Positions 33,815 to 43,675 are shown, counted from the stretch's first letter. The stretch: 64,000 nt of DNA from Bradyrhizobium sp. CIAT3101 (GCF_029714945.1 NZ_CP121634.1:3989001-4053000), one strand, 5' to 3'. Numbers and translations: made by a program. The notes: generated from the sequence alone by a model not told the origin.

Positions 33815-35140
33815 TCAGGCCTCGAAGAAGCGGTTTTTCGGCCGGGGAAGGCCCAGATTCTCCCTCAAAGTGGCCCCTTCATACTCTTTCCGGAAAATCC
33901 CGCGCCGCTGCAGCTCCGGGACGACCTTGTCGACGAAATCATCGAGCCCGGCCGGCAGGAACGGGAACATGATGTTGAATCCGTCCGAACCGCGGCCGAC
34001 CAGCCATTCCTCCATCTGGTCGGCGATGGTTTTCGCGGTGCCGACGAAGGACAGCCCGCCATAGCCGCCGACGCGCTGGGCGAGCTGGCGCACGGTGAGC
34101 TTGTCGCGTTTGGCGAGGTCGACCATGCGCTGCCGGCCGCTCTTGCTGGCGTTGGTCTCGGGGATGTCAGGCAGCTGTCCGTCCGGATCGAAGCCGGAGG
34201 CATCGGTGCCGAGGATCACCGAGAGCGAGGCGATGGCGCTGTCGTAATGCACGCGGCTGTCGAGCAGGGCTCGCTTCTCCTTGGCCTCATCGACGCTGTC
34301 GCCGACCACGACGAAGGCGCCGGGCAGGATCTTCAGGTGCTCGGGATCGCGGCCGACCTTCTCCATGCGGCCCTTGATGTCGGCATAGAGCTTTTGTCCG
34401 TCGGCGAGGCTGCCGCCGCCGGTGAAGACGGCTTCCGCGGTCTCGGCGGCGAGCTGCCTGCCGTCCTCGGAGGCGCCGGCCTGCACGATCAGCGGCCAGC
34501 CCTGCACGGGGCGGGCAATGTTGAGGGGGCCGCGGACTTTCAGATATTTGCCGTTGTGGTCGAGCACATGCATCTTCGCGGGATCGAAGAACAAGCCGCT
34601 CTCGACGTCGCGGATGAAGGCGTCATCGGCGAAGGAATCCCACAGGCCCGTAACGACGTCGTAGAACTCGCGGGCGCGCTTGTAGCGCTCGGCGTGCTCC
34701 ATATGGTCGTCGAGGCCGAAATTCAGCGCCGCATCCGGGTTCGAGGTGGTGACGATGTTCCAGCCCGCGCGACCGCCGCTGAGATGGTCGAGCGAGGCGA
34801 AGCGGCGGGCGACATGATAGGGCTCGTCGAACGTGGTCGATCCCGTCGCGATCAGGCCGATGCGCTCGGTGACGGCGGACAGCGCCGAGAGCAGCGTGAA
34901 CGGCTCGAACGAAGTCACGGTGTGGCTGCGCTTGAGCGCGTTGACCGGCATGTTCAGCACGGCGAGGTGATCGGCCATGAAGAAGGCGTCGAACTTGCCG
35001 GCCTCGAGCTTCTGGATCAGCGTCTTGATGTGGCCGAAGTTGAAATTGGCGTCGGGCCAGGCCCCGGGATAGCGCCAGGCGCCGGTATGGATGCTGATCG
35101 GGCGCATGAACGCGCCAAGCTTGAGTTGCCGTTGTGCCAT
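33815..35140 (-). CDS. FMN-dependent monooxygenase of the NtaA/SnaA/DszA (LLM) family
   Basis: Class C flavin monooxygenase of about 441 residues that uses FMNH2 from a separate reductase. Typical segments are LKLGAFMRPISIHTGAWRYPGAWPDANFNFGHIKTLIQKLEAGKFDAFFMADHLA, TFDEPYHVARRFASLDHLSGGRAGWNIVTTSNPDAALNFG and PLIVQAGASEDGRQLAAETAEAVFTGGGS. Relatives oxidise nitrilotriacetate, dibenzothiophene sulfone, dimethyl sulfide or pristinamycin. The substrate is unknown. No flavin reductase gene lies adjacent. Confidence 0.92.
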   Translation of the reverse strand: MAQRQLKLGAFMRPISIHTGAWRYPGAWPDANFNFGHIKTLIQKLEAGKFDAFFMADHLAVLNMPVNALKRSHTVTSFEPFTLLSALSAVTERIGLIATGSTTFDEPYHVARRFASLDHLSGGRAGWNIVTTSNPDAALNFGLDDHMEHAERYKRAREFYDVVTGLWDSFADDAFIRDVESGLFFDPAKMHVLDHNGKYLKVRGPLNIARPVQGWPLIVQAGASEDGRQLAAETAEAVFTGGGSLADGQKLYADIKGRMEKVGRDPEHLKILPGAFVVVGDSVDEAKEKRALLDSRVHYDSAIASLSVILGTDASGFDPDGQLPDIPETNASKSGRQRMVDLAKRDKLTVRQLAQRVGGYGGLSFVGTAKTIADQMEEWLVGRGSDGFNIMFPFLPAGLDDFVDKVVPELQRRGIFRKEYEGATLRENLGLPRPKNRFFEA

Positions 35141-35343
35141 CGCGCCCAAAATCCTGTTCTGGTGTCGTTGGGCAAAGACATAGGCACGCTCGGGAACTCC
35201 GCCATCGGGGCAGGCGGGAAGAATTTTTTGTTTTTCGCGACAGGCTCAGCACAATCGCGTCATTCCGGGGCGGCGTGCGGCGGTGGCGGTCGAACCATCC
35301 CGCCGCTCAGCCCGACCAAGCCATGACCCGTGAGGAGACTTCA

Positions 35344-35883
35344 ATGGCAGTTGCAATGACCGTGGACGGCATCGTCCGGATCGACCGGCCGATGCCCTGG
35401 TTCGGCCGGCTGCTGTCGCTGCCGCTGCTGGCGGCGAGCGCCTATCTGCTGTGGAATGTCGGGCTCGGCCTGCGCCAGGATTTCTCCGGATTCGGCAGGC
35501 TCGCCGACGACCTCGTGCCGGTGCTGGTGTTCACGGGGCTCGGGCTGCTCGTCGGCATCCCCGGCGTGATCCTGCTCACCTTCCGCACCTACGTCATGCT
35601 CAACGAGGCGCTGCGCCAGATCGTCATCACGCGGCAGTTCGGGCCGCTGAATATTCGCAAGCAGCGTGATCTCGCCGACTATCACTTCATCAGCATCACC
35701 GACGACTACGATCCCGAGCTGACGACCTACGACGTCAATCTCTGCGGCAACAAGGGCACCGAGCCGATCACGCTTCAGAGTTTTACCAAGCGCGAGGAGG
35801 CGGACAAGCTCGCGAGCGAGATCGGCCGCGTCTTAAAACTGCCGGCGCGCGACTATGTCGGCACCGAGCCGGACGCGGAGTGA
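35344..35883 (+). CDS. Membrane protein of unknown function with two TM helices
   Basis: A 179-residue protein starting at the ATG at 35344, with AGGAG upstream. Two hydrophobic segments (WFGRLLSLPLLAASAYLLWNVGLGL and LVPVLVFTGLGLLVGIPGVILLTF) are followed by a soluble C-terminal half, mostly strands (LNEALRQIVITRQFGPLNIRKQRDLADYHFISITDDYD), resembling a PH-like photosystem-type domain often paired with such helices. No family name can be given with confidence. It is divergent from the monooxygenase. Confidence 0.75.
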   Translation: MAVAMTVDGIVRIDRPMPWFGRLLSLPLLAASAYLLWNVGLGLRQDFSGFGRLADDLVPVLVFTGLGLLVGIPGVILLTFRTYVMLNEALRQIVITRQFGPLNIRKQRDLADYHFISITDDYDPELTTYDVNLCGNKGTEPITLQSFTKREEADKLASEIGRVLKLPARDYVGTEPDAE

Positions 35884-35949
35884 TCAAGGCCGGGTTGCGA
35901 TCCATTCCGGAAATTGACATCCTCGCGGCAGAATCCGCGATGGAAGACC

Positions 35950-37320
35950 ATGACCTCCGCCAAAAATTTCATTCCCGCGCTGCTGCCGCGCAGCAAGGGC
36001 CACCAGTTTCTGTTGTATGGCGATGCCTGTTCGGGCGTGCCTGGCGCCTTGCACGAAAAGACCTTCGCGTCGGTCAACGCAGTCGTACAGCGCCTGAGGC
36101 CGCAGCCTGACTTCATTCTCTTTCCGGGCGACGAGATCATCGGACTTACGCCTGATCCGGACGCCCTGCGTGCGCAGTGGCGATATTGGCTGGACACGGA
36201 AATGGCCTGGTTCGACCGTGCCGCCATTCCGATGTGGCACACCACCGGCAATCACACGACCTACGATGTGATGAGCGAGGCGATGTTTCGCGACGTGCTC
36301 GACCTGCCGGACAATGGGCCACCGGGGCAGACCGGTCTTTCGTACTTCGTGCGGCGCGGCGACCTCCTGATGGTGTTCGTCCACACGCTCTGGAGCGGCC
36401 TTGGCGGTGAGGGCCATGTCGAACTCGCGTGGCTCGAGGCCACGCTTCGAGACCATCGCGATGCCCGGCATAAGCTCGTTCTGGGCCATCATCCGGTGTT
36501 TCCCATCAATGGCTTTACCGGGACGTATCAGCGCGAGATCGGCCACGAATATTCCCGCCCGTTCTGGAACATCCTCGTGAACGAAAATGTGCTGGCCTAT
36601 CTGTGCAGCCACATCCTCGCCTTCGACGTGCAGGCACATCGCGGCGTTCTCCAGATTTGTACTGCAGGCGCGGGAACGGCGCACAGGATGCCGGAAGGCG
36701 TGGAGTATCTGCACTGCATCCAGGCCGCGCTCGACGACGAAGGCCTGCGCTACCAGGTGCTCGATACCGACGGCGTCGTCAGGGAGAGGCTGGAATGGCC
36801 GCTGCCCGATGCTGATCCCGCCGGGTGGAGAGAGCTACAGCCCGGAAATGTCGAAGCGCCTTTCAGCGGAGAGGTGAAAAGCGGGCGCCGGATCAAGCTG
36901 AGGCTCGTGGGGCAAAGCGCTGCGGCTGATGTTGCAACGGCGCAGACGATCTTCACGGCCTTCGAACCCAGCTCGATCGCGCCGTTCTGGCTTGGCACGC
37001 GCGGACCGCGGCAAACCCTGACAGCCATCGTGGGTCGTCAGCCGGGGCGAAGCCCGACCTATTGGTTCGGACCGGATCTTTCGCCGGGCGAGGGCTTCGA
37101 TATTTACGTCACGATGTACCCGGACATGGGTCCGGGCGGTCTGTTGTATCGCCGTCACGACTCCGCGCGCTGGTCGTCCTTCACCTCCGCGACGGCGCAG
37201 GGGCTGGAGCAGCTGTCATGGCCCCGGCATTGGGCGATCGGCCACGGACAAGGGGGCCGCGAAGATCGTGCCTTCAGAGGCGCTGCGCTGAGCGTCCTCA
37301 TCGCGTCAGACGGGAATTGA
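35950..37320 (+). CDS. Metallophosphoesterase-like protein with altered metal-site residues
   Basis: A 456-residue calcineurin-like phosphoesterase, starting at the ATG at 35950 behind GGAAG. The motifs are present but unusual: YGDACSG (Asp25; DxH replaced by DxC), FPGDEIIG (Asp61 kept, second Asp absent), TTGNHTTY (Asn101-His102), LVLGHHPVF and LCSHILAFD (GHxH altered). The loss of some ligands suggests a different metal set or lost activity. Residues from about 290 on form a beta-sandwich C-terminal domain of unknown role. No signal peptide is present. Confidence 0.78.
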   Translation: MTSAKNFIPALLPRSKGHQFLLYGDACSGVPGALHEKTFASVNAVVQRLRPQPDFILFPGDEIIGLTPDPDALRAQWRYWLDTEMAWFDRAAIPMWHTTGNHTTYDVMSEAMFRDVLDLPDNGPPGQTGLSYFVRRGDLLMVFVHTLWSGLGGEGHVELAWLEATLRDHRDARHKLVLGHHPVFPINGFTGTYQREIGHEYSRPFWNILVNENVLAYLCSHILAFDVQAHRGVLQICTAGAGTAHRMPEGVEYLHCIQAALDDEGLRYQVLDTDGVVRERLEWPLPDADPAGWRELQPGNVEAPFSGEVKSGRRIKLRLVGQSAAADVATAQTIFTAFEPSSIAPFWLGTRGPRQTLTAIVGRQPGRSPTYWFGPDLSPGEGFDIYVTMYPDMGPGGLLYRRHDSARWSSFTSATAQGLEQLSWPRHWAIGHGQGGREDRAFRGAALSVLIASDGN

Positions 37321-37338
37321 TGGCGGCGTGCGGCGACG

Positions 37339-38088
37339 TCAGCCCAAAATATCCTTCTGCATCTTGCCGCCATAGAAATGGAAGAACGGCACCGGTGCGT
37401 CGTGGCGCAGCGGGCCGGTGGCAAGGCGGGTGTCGAGCTCGTTGAGCACATTCCGCGTCATGGGATGCAGATCGGCGAGCGGCTTTGAGCCGAGCTCGAC
37501 CCAGACCAGTTCGACCAGCTCCGCATCGGCATGGATCACGCCCTCGACGTGATGGGTGATCGCGGATGCATCCGCGGTGAAGAAGCGTGTGTCGAAGCGC
37601 TTGACGCGGCCGGGTGGCGTGATCGCGCGCGCGATCAGGAACAGGCTGGACGGATCAGGCAAGAGGCCTGCGTCCGCGAACGGCTTCCAGGGGCCTTCGA
37701 GCTTCGCCTTGCCCTCGGACTTGCGCCCGAGGCAGAGGCCGGTTTCCTCGCAGGCCTCGCGGATCGCGGCGATCGCCAGCGATTTTGCGCGCGAGGCCGG
37801 CGTCTTCGGGCTGCCCTTGGCGAGATTGGCCTCCAGCTCGGTGGTGATCGGGGCTGCAACCGGCACGCGATAATCGTCCTTGTCGACGCGGCCGCCGGGG
37901 AAGACGAATTTTCCCGGCATGAACACCACCTTGTCGTGGCGTTTGCCGACCAGCACCTTCGGAACGGCGCCGCTGCGATCGACCAGGATCAGTGTCGCCG
38001 CATCCCGGGGACGGAAATAGGGATGGTGGTCGGCTTCCTTTTCCTCGTGGACCTTGGCCTTCTCGGCCGTCTGCGCCGTATCGCTCAT
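37339..38088 (-). CDS. Nudix hydrolase, NUDT7/19-like
   Basis: About 249 residues from the ATG at 38088, which has GAGGAT upstream. The Nudix elements are split by an insert: FPGGRVDKDD then AAIREACEETGL. A preceding segment, ATLILVDRSGAVPKVLVGKRHDKVVFMPGKF, matches coenzyme A or acyl-CoA pyrophosphatase relatives. It may trim CoA derivatives. It sits at the end of the topA-rnr-DUF983 gene cluster, a placement conserved in rhizobia. Confidence 0.88.
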   Translation of the reverse strand: MSDTAQTAEKAKVHEEKEADHHPYFRPRDAATLILVDRSGAVPKVLVGKRHDKVVFMPGKFVFPGGRVDKDDYRVPVAAPITTELEANLAKGSPKTPASRAKSLAIAAIREACEETGLCLGRKSEGKAKLEGPWKPFADAGLLPDPSSLFLIARAITPPGRVKRFDTRFFTADASAITHHVEGVIHADAELVELVWVELGSKPLADLHPMTRNVLNELDTRLATGPLRHDAPVPFFHFYGGKMQKDILG

Positions 38089-38121
38089 ATCCTCACCCAA
38101 ACCGCTTTTTGCTTATTTTGC

Positions 38122-38553
38122 TTACACAGGCGGAATACCATCCGGCGGGTTCTCGTCAAACCCGTGCATGCGCAGAGCCCATTGCAAGCCGACCACAGCT
38201 CCCTTCACCGGCTGCAACAGCCCGAGGGACGCGAAGAAGGTGAAGGGCAGATAGGCCGCAAAGGTCAGCCAGCCCGGCGTCGTGTAATTGGTCTCGATCC
38301 AGAGGATCGCAGGCACGGTGATGTGGCCGACGATGACGATCACGAGATAGGCGGGCAGGTCGTCGGCGCGATGCGGCGTGAAGTCGAGGCCGCATGTCGC
38401 ACAGTTGTCCGCGGTCTTCAGGAAGGCGCGGAACAGTTTGCCTTCACCGCAGCGCGGGCAGCGGCTGCGAAAACCGCGCTTCATCGCTGCCCAGACATCG
38501 CGCTTCTCGACGAGGCCGGTCTCGCGCGTCCAGATCTTCGGGGCTGTGCTCAT
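38122..38553 (-). CDS. DUF983 membrane protein with zinc-ribbon
   Basis: About 143 residues. The start is at 38553, three bases past the rnr stop; an ATG at 38562 would overlap rnr. An N-terminal CPRCGEGKLF and CATCGLDF pair (four cysteines) builds a zinc ribbon. Two hydrophobic helices follow (AYLVIVIVGHITVPAILWI; LTFAAYLPFTFFASLGLLQP). DUF983 proteins are near-universal in alphaproteobacteria; function is unknown. It belongs to the topA-rnr transcript. Confidence 0.88.
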   Translation of the reverse strand: MSTAPKIWTRETGLVEKRDVWAAMKRGFRSRCPRCGEGKLFRAFLKTADNCATCGLDFTPHRADDLPAYLVIVIVGHITVPAILWIETNYTTPGWLTFAAYLPFTFFASLGLLQPVKGAVVGLQWALRMHGFDENPPDGIPPV

Positions 38554-38555
38554 GG

Positions 38556-40907
38556 TCACCATGCCTTGCCCTTCTTGCTCTTGCCCTTGTTCTTGCCTTT
38601 GCCCTTCTTCGGCTTGCCGGATTTTGGCTTCGACGGCTTGCGTTTTCTGTCCGGGCTGCGTCCGGGGTGCGCCTTGAGCGAGGGACGGCGTTGCGGGCCA
38701 GCCTGCCTGCGGTCGCGCGGCGCAGTTGCGCTATCCGACGACAGCAGCTCAAAACGAAGCGCGCCCGCGACGGGGGCCGCTTCGATCAGGCGGACGTCGA
38801 CGACATCGCCGAGCTGGTACATGGTGCGGCTGCGCGTGCCAACCAGCGCGTGACGGCCCTCGTCATAGTTGAAATATTCCGTGCCGAGGGATCGGATCGG
38901 AATCAGGCCGTCGGCACCGGTCTCGCTCAGCTTGACGAACAGACCGGCGCGGGTGACGCCGGAGACGCGGCCCTGGAAACTGGCGCCGATGCGGTCGGCG
39001 AGGTGATGCGCGATCAGGCGGTCGACCGTCTCGCGCTCGGCCTTCATCGCGCGCCGCTCGGTCAGCGAAATATGGGCGGCGACTTCGCCGAGGGTTTCCG
39101 CCGTCTCGCTGTCGGGCAGGGCGCCTTCGCCAAGCCCAAGCGCGCGGACCAGCGCGCGATGCACGACGAGGTCGGCATAGCGGCGGATCGGCGAGGTGAA
39201 ATGCGCGTAGCGGCGCAGGTTCAGGCCGAAATGCCCGTAATTCTCCGACGAATATTCGGCCTGCGCTTGCGCGCGCAGCACGACTTCGCTGACCAGCGGG
39301 AAGTGGTCGTGGCCTTCGAGCTGGGCCAGCACGCGATTGAACAGCGCGGGGCGCAGTGCGCCGCCCTTCGCGAAGGGGACGTCGAGCGTCTTCAGAAATT
39401 CCTGGAGCGCATGGACCTTCTCCAGCGTCGGCTCGTCATGCACGCGGTAGATCAGCGGGAGCGATTTCTTCTCCAGCATCTCGGCCGCCGCGACGTTGGC
39501 GAGGATCATGAACTCCTCGATCAGCTTGTGCGCATCGAGCCGTTCAGGAATGACGACACGATCGACGGTGCCGTCGCTCTTGAGGAGGATCTTGCGCTCG
39601 GGCAGATCGAGATTGAGCGGATCGCGCTCGTCGCGGGCGCGCTTGACGCAGGCGTAGGCTGCATAGAGCGGCTTCAGGATCGGATCGAGCAGAGGGCCGG
39701 TGGTGTCATCCGGCCGTCCGTCGATCGCGGCCTGCGCCTGGGCGTAGCTCAGCTTGGCGGCCGAGCGCATCAGGATGCGATGGAACGAGTGCGAACGCTT
39801 GCGCCCGTCCGGGGCAATGATCATCCGCACCGCGAGCGCGCCGCGCGGCTCGCCCGGCACCAGCGAGCAGAGATTGTTGGAGATGCGCTCGGGCAGCATC
39901 GGCACGACGCGGTCGGGGAAGTAGACCGAGTTGCCGCGGTCGAGCGCGGCGCGGTCGAGCGCGGTGCCCGGCTGGACGTAGAAGCTCACATCGGCGATCG
40001 CGACATCGACGATGAAGCCACCCTTGTTGTTCGGATCGGGATCCGGCTGCGCGTGCACCGCGTCGTCATGATCCTTCGCATCCGGCGGATCGATGGTGAC
40101 GAGGGGGACGTCGCGCCAGTCCTCGCGCCCCCTGAGGTTCGCCGGCTCTGCGGCCTCCGCTTCGCGCTCGGCGGCGGAGGAGAATTGCAGCGGGATGTCG
40201 TGGGCGTAGATCGCGATCAGGCTGATCGCCTTCTCGGACTTGACCGAGCCGAGCTTCTCTTTCACCCGGCCTGAGGCGAGGCCAAAGCTGCGGGTGCGGA
40301 CGATGTCGACGCTGACGAGGTCGCCGTCCTGCGCGCCCTTGGTGTCGGCGGCGGCGATGTTCAGCTCGCGGTCGGCGGACTTCTTGTCGACCGGGATCAG
40401 CCGTCCGCCGCCGTCGGGCAGCTCACGGAACACGCCGAGGATGCGGCTCTTGGTCTTGTCGAAGACCTTGATGATGTGGCCGCGATAGGCCGGGCCTTCG
40501 CTCTCGTTGGTCGGCTCGACCCGCAGCAGCGCGCGGTCGCCGACGCCGGCTGCGGTGCCGGGCTTCGGCCGGCGCGGCAGGATGATGAGGATCTTCGGCG
40601 GCTCGCCGCTCTCGACCTCGTCCCATTCGGCAGGAGAGGCGATCAGTTCGCCGTCGGCGTCGCGACCGGTGATGTCGGCGACCAGCGTCGCCGGGAGAGT
40701 GTCCGGCTCCGAGACCGTGTGGCGTTTCTTCTTGATGGTGCCGTCGTCGGCGAGCTCGCGCAGCAGGCGCTTGAGCTCGATGCGATCGGCGTTCTTCAGG
40801 CCGAACTCGCGCGCGATGTCGCGGGTCCCGACCTTTCCTGGATGTGCCTTGATGAAGGCGACGATGGCTTGCCTGTCGGGAAAGCCATGGTCATTCTTGC
40901 GTTTCAC
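38556..40907 (-). CDS. rnr: Ribonuclease R
   Basis: Processive 3'-5' exoribonuclease of 783 residues for structured RNA. Order: N-terminal winged helix (DRQAIVAFIKAHPGKVGTRDIAREFGL), cold-shock domains, RNB catalytic domain with IDPPDAKDHDDAVHA (metal-binding Asp cluster) and RRYADLVVHRAL, then S1 domain GASFQGRVSGVTRAGLFVKLSETGADGLIPI. The last 60 residues are a Lys/Pro-rich tail that probably binds RNA or ribosomes. It starts at GTG, eight bases after the topA stop, with AGAGG upstream. Confidence 0.96.
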   Translation of the reverse strand: MKRKNDHGFPDRQAIVAFIKAHPGKVGTRDIAREFGLKNADRIELKRLLRELADDGTIKKKRHTVSEPDTLPATLVADITGRDADGELIASPAEWDEVESGEPPKILIILPRRPKPGTAAGVGDRALLRVEPTNESEGPAYRGHIIKVFDKTKSRILGVFRELPDGGGRLIPVDKKSADRELNIAAADTKGAQDGDLVSVDIVRTRSFGLASGRVKEKLGSVKSEKAISLIAIYAHDIPLQFSSAAEREAEAAEPANLRGREDWRDVPLVTIDPPDAKDHDDAVHAQPDPDPNNKGGFIVDVAIADVSFYVQPGTALDRAALDRGNSVYFPDRVVPMLPERISNNLCSLVPGEPRGALAVRMIIAPDGRKRSHSFHRILMRSAAKLSYAQAQAAIDGRPDDTTGPLLDPILKPLYAAYACVKRARDERDPLNLDLPERKILLKSDGTVDRVVIPERLDAHKLIEEFMILANVAAAEMLEKKSLPLIYRVHDEPTLEKVHALQEFLKTLDVPFAKGGALRPALFNRVLAQLEGHDHFPLVSEVVLRAQAQAEYSSENYGHFGLNLRRYAHFTSPIRRYADLVVHRALVRALGLGEGALPDSETAETLGEVAAHISLTERRAMKAERETVDRLIAHHLADRIGASFQGRVSGVTRAGLFVKLSETGADGLIPIRSLGTEYFNYDEGRHALVGTRSRTMYQLGDVVDVRLIEAAPVAGALRFELLSSDSATAPRDRRQAGPQRRPSLKAHPGRSPDRKRKPSKPKSGKPKKGKGKNKGKSKKGKAW

Positions 40908-40915
40908 TTAACCTC

Positions 40916-43675
40916 TTAAGTCGTGCCGGCACTCTTCTTGGCCGGAGCTTTGGCGGCGGACGCCTTGGTCGGCGACGTCTTGACTGCTGAAGTCTTGGCG
41001 GTCGACGACACGGCTGCGCGTGCCTTGCTGGTGGAATCGGATTTGGTCTTGGCCGCCTTCTTCGCGGCCGGTTTCTTCTTCGGCGCGGCGTCGTCGCCGT
41101 CGGCGGCCTTCGCCGCGGCCTTCTTAGCCTTGGCCGGCTTGGCCGCCTTCTTCGCCTTGGTCTTGCCGCCGCCCTTGGCCGCGCGCTCGTCGATCAGCGC
41201 GATCGCCTGTGCGATCGTCACCGTGTCCTTTTCGAACTCTGCGGGGATGGTCGCGTTGACGCCGCCGGCGGTGACATAGGCGCCGTAGCGGCCGCTCTTC
41301 ACGGTGACGGTGCCGAGCGTCGGATGATCGCCGAGCGCCTTGCCGGGATCGGCGCCGAAGCGGCGGCTCGGCCCCTTGGCGACCTTCTCGGCAATCAGCG
41401 TCACGGCGCGATTGAGGCCGATGTCGAAGACCTCGTCGCCGGCCTCGAGGCTGGCATAGGTCTTCTCGTGCTTGACGAACGGCCCGAAGCGGCCGAGGCC
41501 CGCGGTGATCGGCTCACCGGTCTCGGGATGCTTGCCGATCTCGCGCGGCAGCGACAACAGCTTCAGCGCAAGCTCGAGCTCGATGTCGGAAGGGGAGGTG
41601 CCCTTCGGGATGCCCGCGCGCTTCGGCTTCTCGCCTTCCTCATAATCCTTCTGCTCGCCGAGCTGGATGTAGGGGCCAAAGCGGCCGGCCTTGACCCAGA
41701 CATCGCGACCCGTATCGGGGTCCTGGCCGAGCGAACGGTCCGCGGTGGTCTCGCTGTCGGCGGCGAGCTGACGGGTGTAGCGGCATTCCGGATAGTTCGA
41801 GCAGCCGACGAAGGCGCCGAACTTGCCGGCCTTGAGGTTCAGCCGGCCATTGCCGCAGCTCGGGCACTGCCTGATGTCGCCGCCGTCGGCGCGCGGCGGA
41901 TAGATGTGCTGGCCCAGCATGTCGTCGAGCACGTCCAGCACCTGGGCGACGCGCAGATCCTTGATCTCGTCGACGGCGCCGATGAAGCCGGTCCAGAAGT
42001 CCTTCAGAACCTGCTGCCAGGAGATCTCGTTGTTGGAGATGCGGTCGAGCTGCTCCTCCAGATTGGCCGTGAAATCGTATTCGACGTAGCGGTTGAAGAA
42101 GCTTTCGAGGAACGCGACGACGACGCGGCCCTTGTCTTCGCCGTGCAGGCGCTTCTTCTCCAGCTTGACGTAGCCGCGGTCCTTCAGGACCTGGAGGATC
42201 GAGGCATAGGTGGAGGGCCGGCCGATGCCGAGCTCTTCCATGCGCTTGACCAGCGACGCTTCGGAGAAGCGCGGCGGCGGCTCGGTGAAATGCTGGGTGA
42301 CGGAGAGCGAGTCCCGCTTGATCGCCTCGCCCTGGCTCATGGCGGGCAGACGGCGGGAATCCTCGTCCTCCTCGTCGTCACGGCCTTCCTGGTAGAGCGC
42401 GAGGAAACCGTCGAACTTGACGACCTGGCCCGTGGCGCGCAGCTCCAGCGTGCGCGCACCTGCCTTCGCCGTGATGTCGACGGTGGTGCGCTCCAGCTCG
42501 GCCGATTCCATCTGGCTGGCGATGGTGCGCTTCCAGATCAGTTCATAGAGCCGCGCCTGGTCGGCATCGAGCTTGCGGCTCATGCTGTCGGGGCGGCGCG
42601 ACATGTCGGTCGGGCGGATCGCTTCGTGCGCTTCCTGGGCGTTCTTGGCCTTGGCCTGGTACTGGCGCGGCGCGTCCGGCACGTAGGCGTTGCCGTAATC
42701 CTCGCCGATCACCTTGCGCGCCTGGGTGATCGCCTCGGGGGCGATCTGCACGCCGTCGGTACGCATATAAGTAATGAGTCCGGTGGTCTCGCCGCCGATG
42801 TCGATGCCTTCATACAGGCGCTGGGCGATGCGCATGGTGTGCGCGGGCGCAAAGCCGTATTTGCGGCTGGCTTCCTGCTGCAAGGTCGAGGTGGTGAAGG
42901 GCGCCTGCGGATTGCGGCGCGCGGGCTTTGCGTCGACTGACGTCACCGCGTAGGTCGCGAGTTCCAGGGCCTTCTTGAAGTCTTCGGCTTCCGCGCCGGT
43001 GCCGATGTCGAGGCGCTGGATCTTCTTGCCGTCGGCGCCGACCAGACGCGCCTCGAAGGCGTCGCCGCGCGGCGTCAGCAGCGTTGCAATCAGCGACCAA
43101 TATTCGCGCGGGACGAATTTCTCGATCTCGAGCTCGCGGTCGCAGACCAGCCGCAGCGCGACCGACTGCACGCGGCCGGCCGAGCGGGCGCCCGGCAGCT
43201 TGCGCCACAGCACGGGGGAGAGGGTGAAGCCGACCAGATAGTCGAGTGCGCGGCGCGCCATATAGGCGTCGACCAGCGCACCGTCGATCTCGCGCGGATG
43301 CTTCATCGCGTCCGTGACGGCCTGCTTGGTGATAGCGTTGAACACCACGCGCTCGATCTTCTGATCCTTCAGCGCGCGCTTCTCTTTCATCACCTCCAGC
43401 ACGTGCCAGGAGATGGCTTCGCCCTCGCGATCAGGGTCGGTCGCCAGAATCAGGCGGTCGGCACCCTTCAGGGACTTGGCGATATCGTTGAGCCTGGAGG
43501 CCGCCTTGGGGTCGACCTCCCAGATCATCTTGAAATTGGCCTCGGGATCGACGGAACCGTTCTTCGCCGGCAGGTCGCGGACATGCCCGAATGAGGCCAG
43601 AACCTCATAGGACGAGCCCAAATACTTGTTGATCGTCTTGGCTTTCGCCGGCGACTCCACAATGACGATATTCAT
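40916..43675 (-). CDS. topA: DNA topoisomerase I
   Basis: Type IA topoisomerase of 919 residues that relaxes negative supercoils. The start is at 43675 (MNIVIVESPAKAKTINKYL); an open frame upstream has no homology. Toprim: VIVESPAKAK and ATDPDREGEAISWH. The active-site Tyr lies in GLITYMRTDG. One C4 zinc finger (CPSCGNGRLNLKAGKFGAFVGCSNYPEC) is followed by DUF/topo C-repeats, and then an 80-residue Lys/Ala-rich tail that likely aids DNA binding. It lies directly before rnr, the normal alphaproteobacterial order, but separated from dprA by about 4 kb. Confidence 0.97.
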   Translation of the reverse strand: MNIVIVESPAKAKTINKYLGSSYEVLASFGHVRDLPAKNGSVDPEANFKMIWEVDPKAASRLNDIAKSLKGADRLILATDPDREGEAISWHVLEVMKEKRALKDQKIERVVFNAITKQAVTDAMKHPREIDGALVDAYMARRALDYLVGFTLSPVLWRKLPGARSAGRVQSVALRLVCDRELEIEKFVPREYWSLIATLLTPRGDAFEARLVGADGKKIQRLDIGTGAEAEDFKKALELATYAVTSVDAKPARRNPQAPFTTSTLQQEASRKYGFAPAHTMRIAQRLYEGIDIGGETTGLITYMRTDGVQIAPEAITQARKVIGEDYGNAYVPDAPRQYQAKAKNAQEAHEAIRPTDMSRRPDSMSRKLDADQARLYELIWKRTIASQMESAELERTTVDITAKAGARTLELRATGQVVKFDGFLALYQEGRDDEEDEDSRRLPAMSQGEAIKRDSLSVTQHFTEPPPRFSEASLVKRMEELGIGRPSTYASILQVLKDRGYVKLEKKRLHGEDKGRVVVAFLESFFNRYVEYDFTANLEEQLDRISNNEISWQQVLKDFWTGFIGAVDEIKDLRVAQVLDVLDDMLGQHIYPPRADGGDIRQCPSCGNGRLNLKAGKFGAFVGCSNYPECRYTRQLAADSETTADRSLGQDPDTGRDVWVKAGRFGPYIQLGEQKDYEEGEKPKRAGIPKGTSPSDIELELALKLLSLPREIGKHPETGEPITAGLGRFGPFVKHEKTYASLEAGDEVFDIGLNRAVTLIAEKVAKGPSRRFGADPGKALGDHPTLGTVTVKSGRYGAYVTAGGVNATIPAEFEKDTVTIAQAIALIDERAAKGGGKTKAKKAAKPAKAKKAAAKAADGDDAAPKKKPAAKKAAKTKSDSTSKARAAVSSTAKTSAVKTSPTKASAAKAPAKKSAGTT

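Noticed and set aside
41324..42940. Plus-strand frame of over 500 codons opposite topA
   Set aside because: No domain and strongly biased to Ala, Leu and Arg; topA on the other strand is unquestionable.
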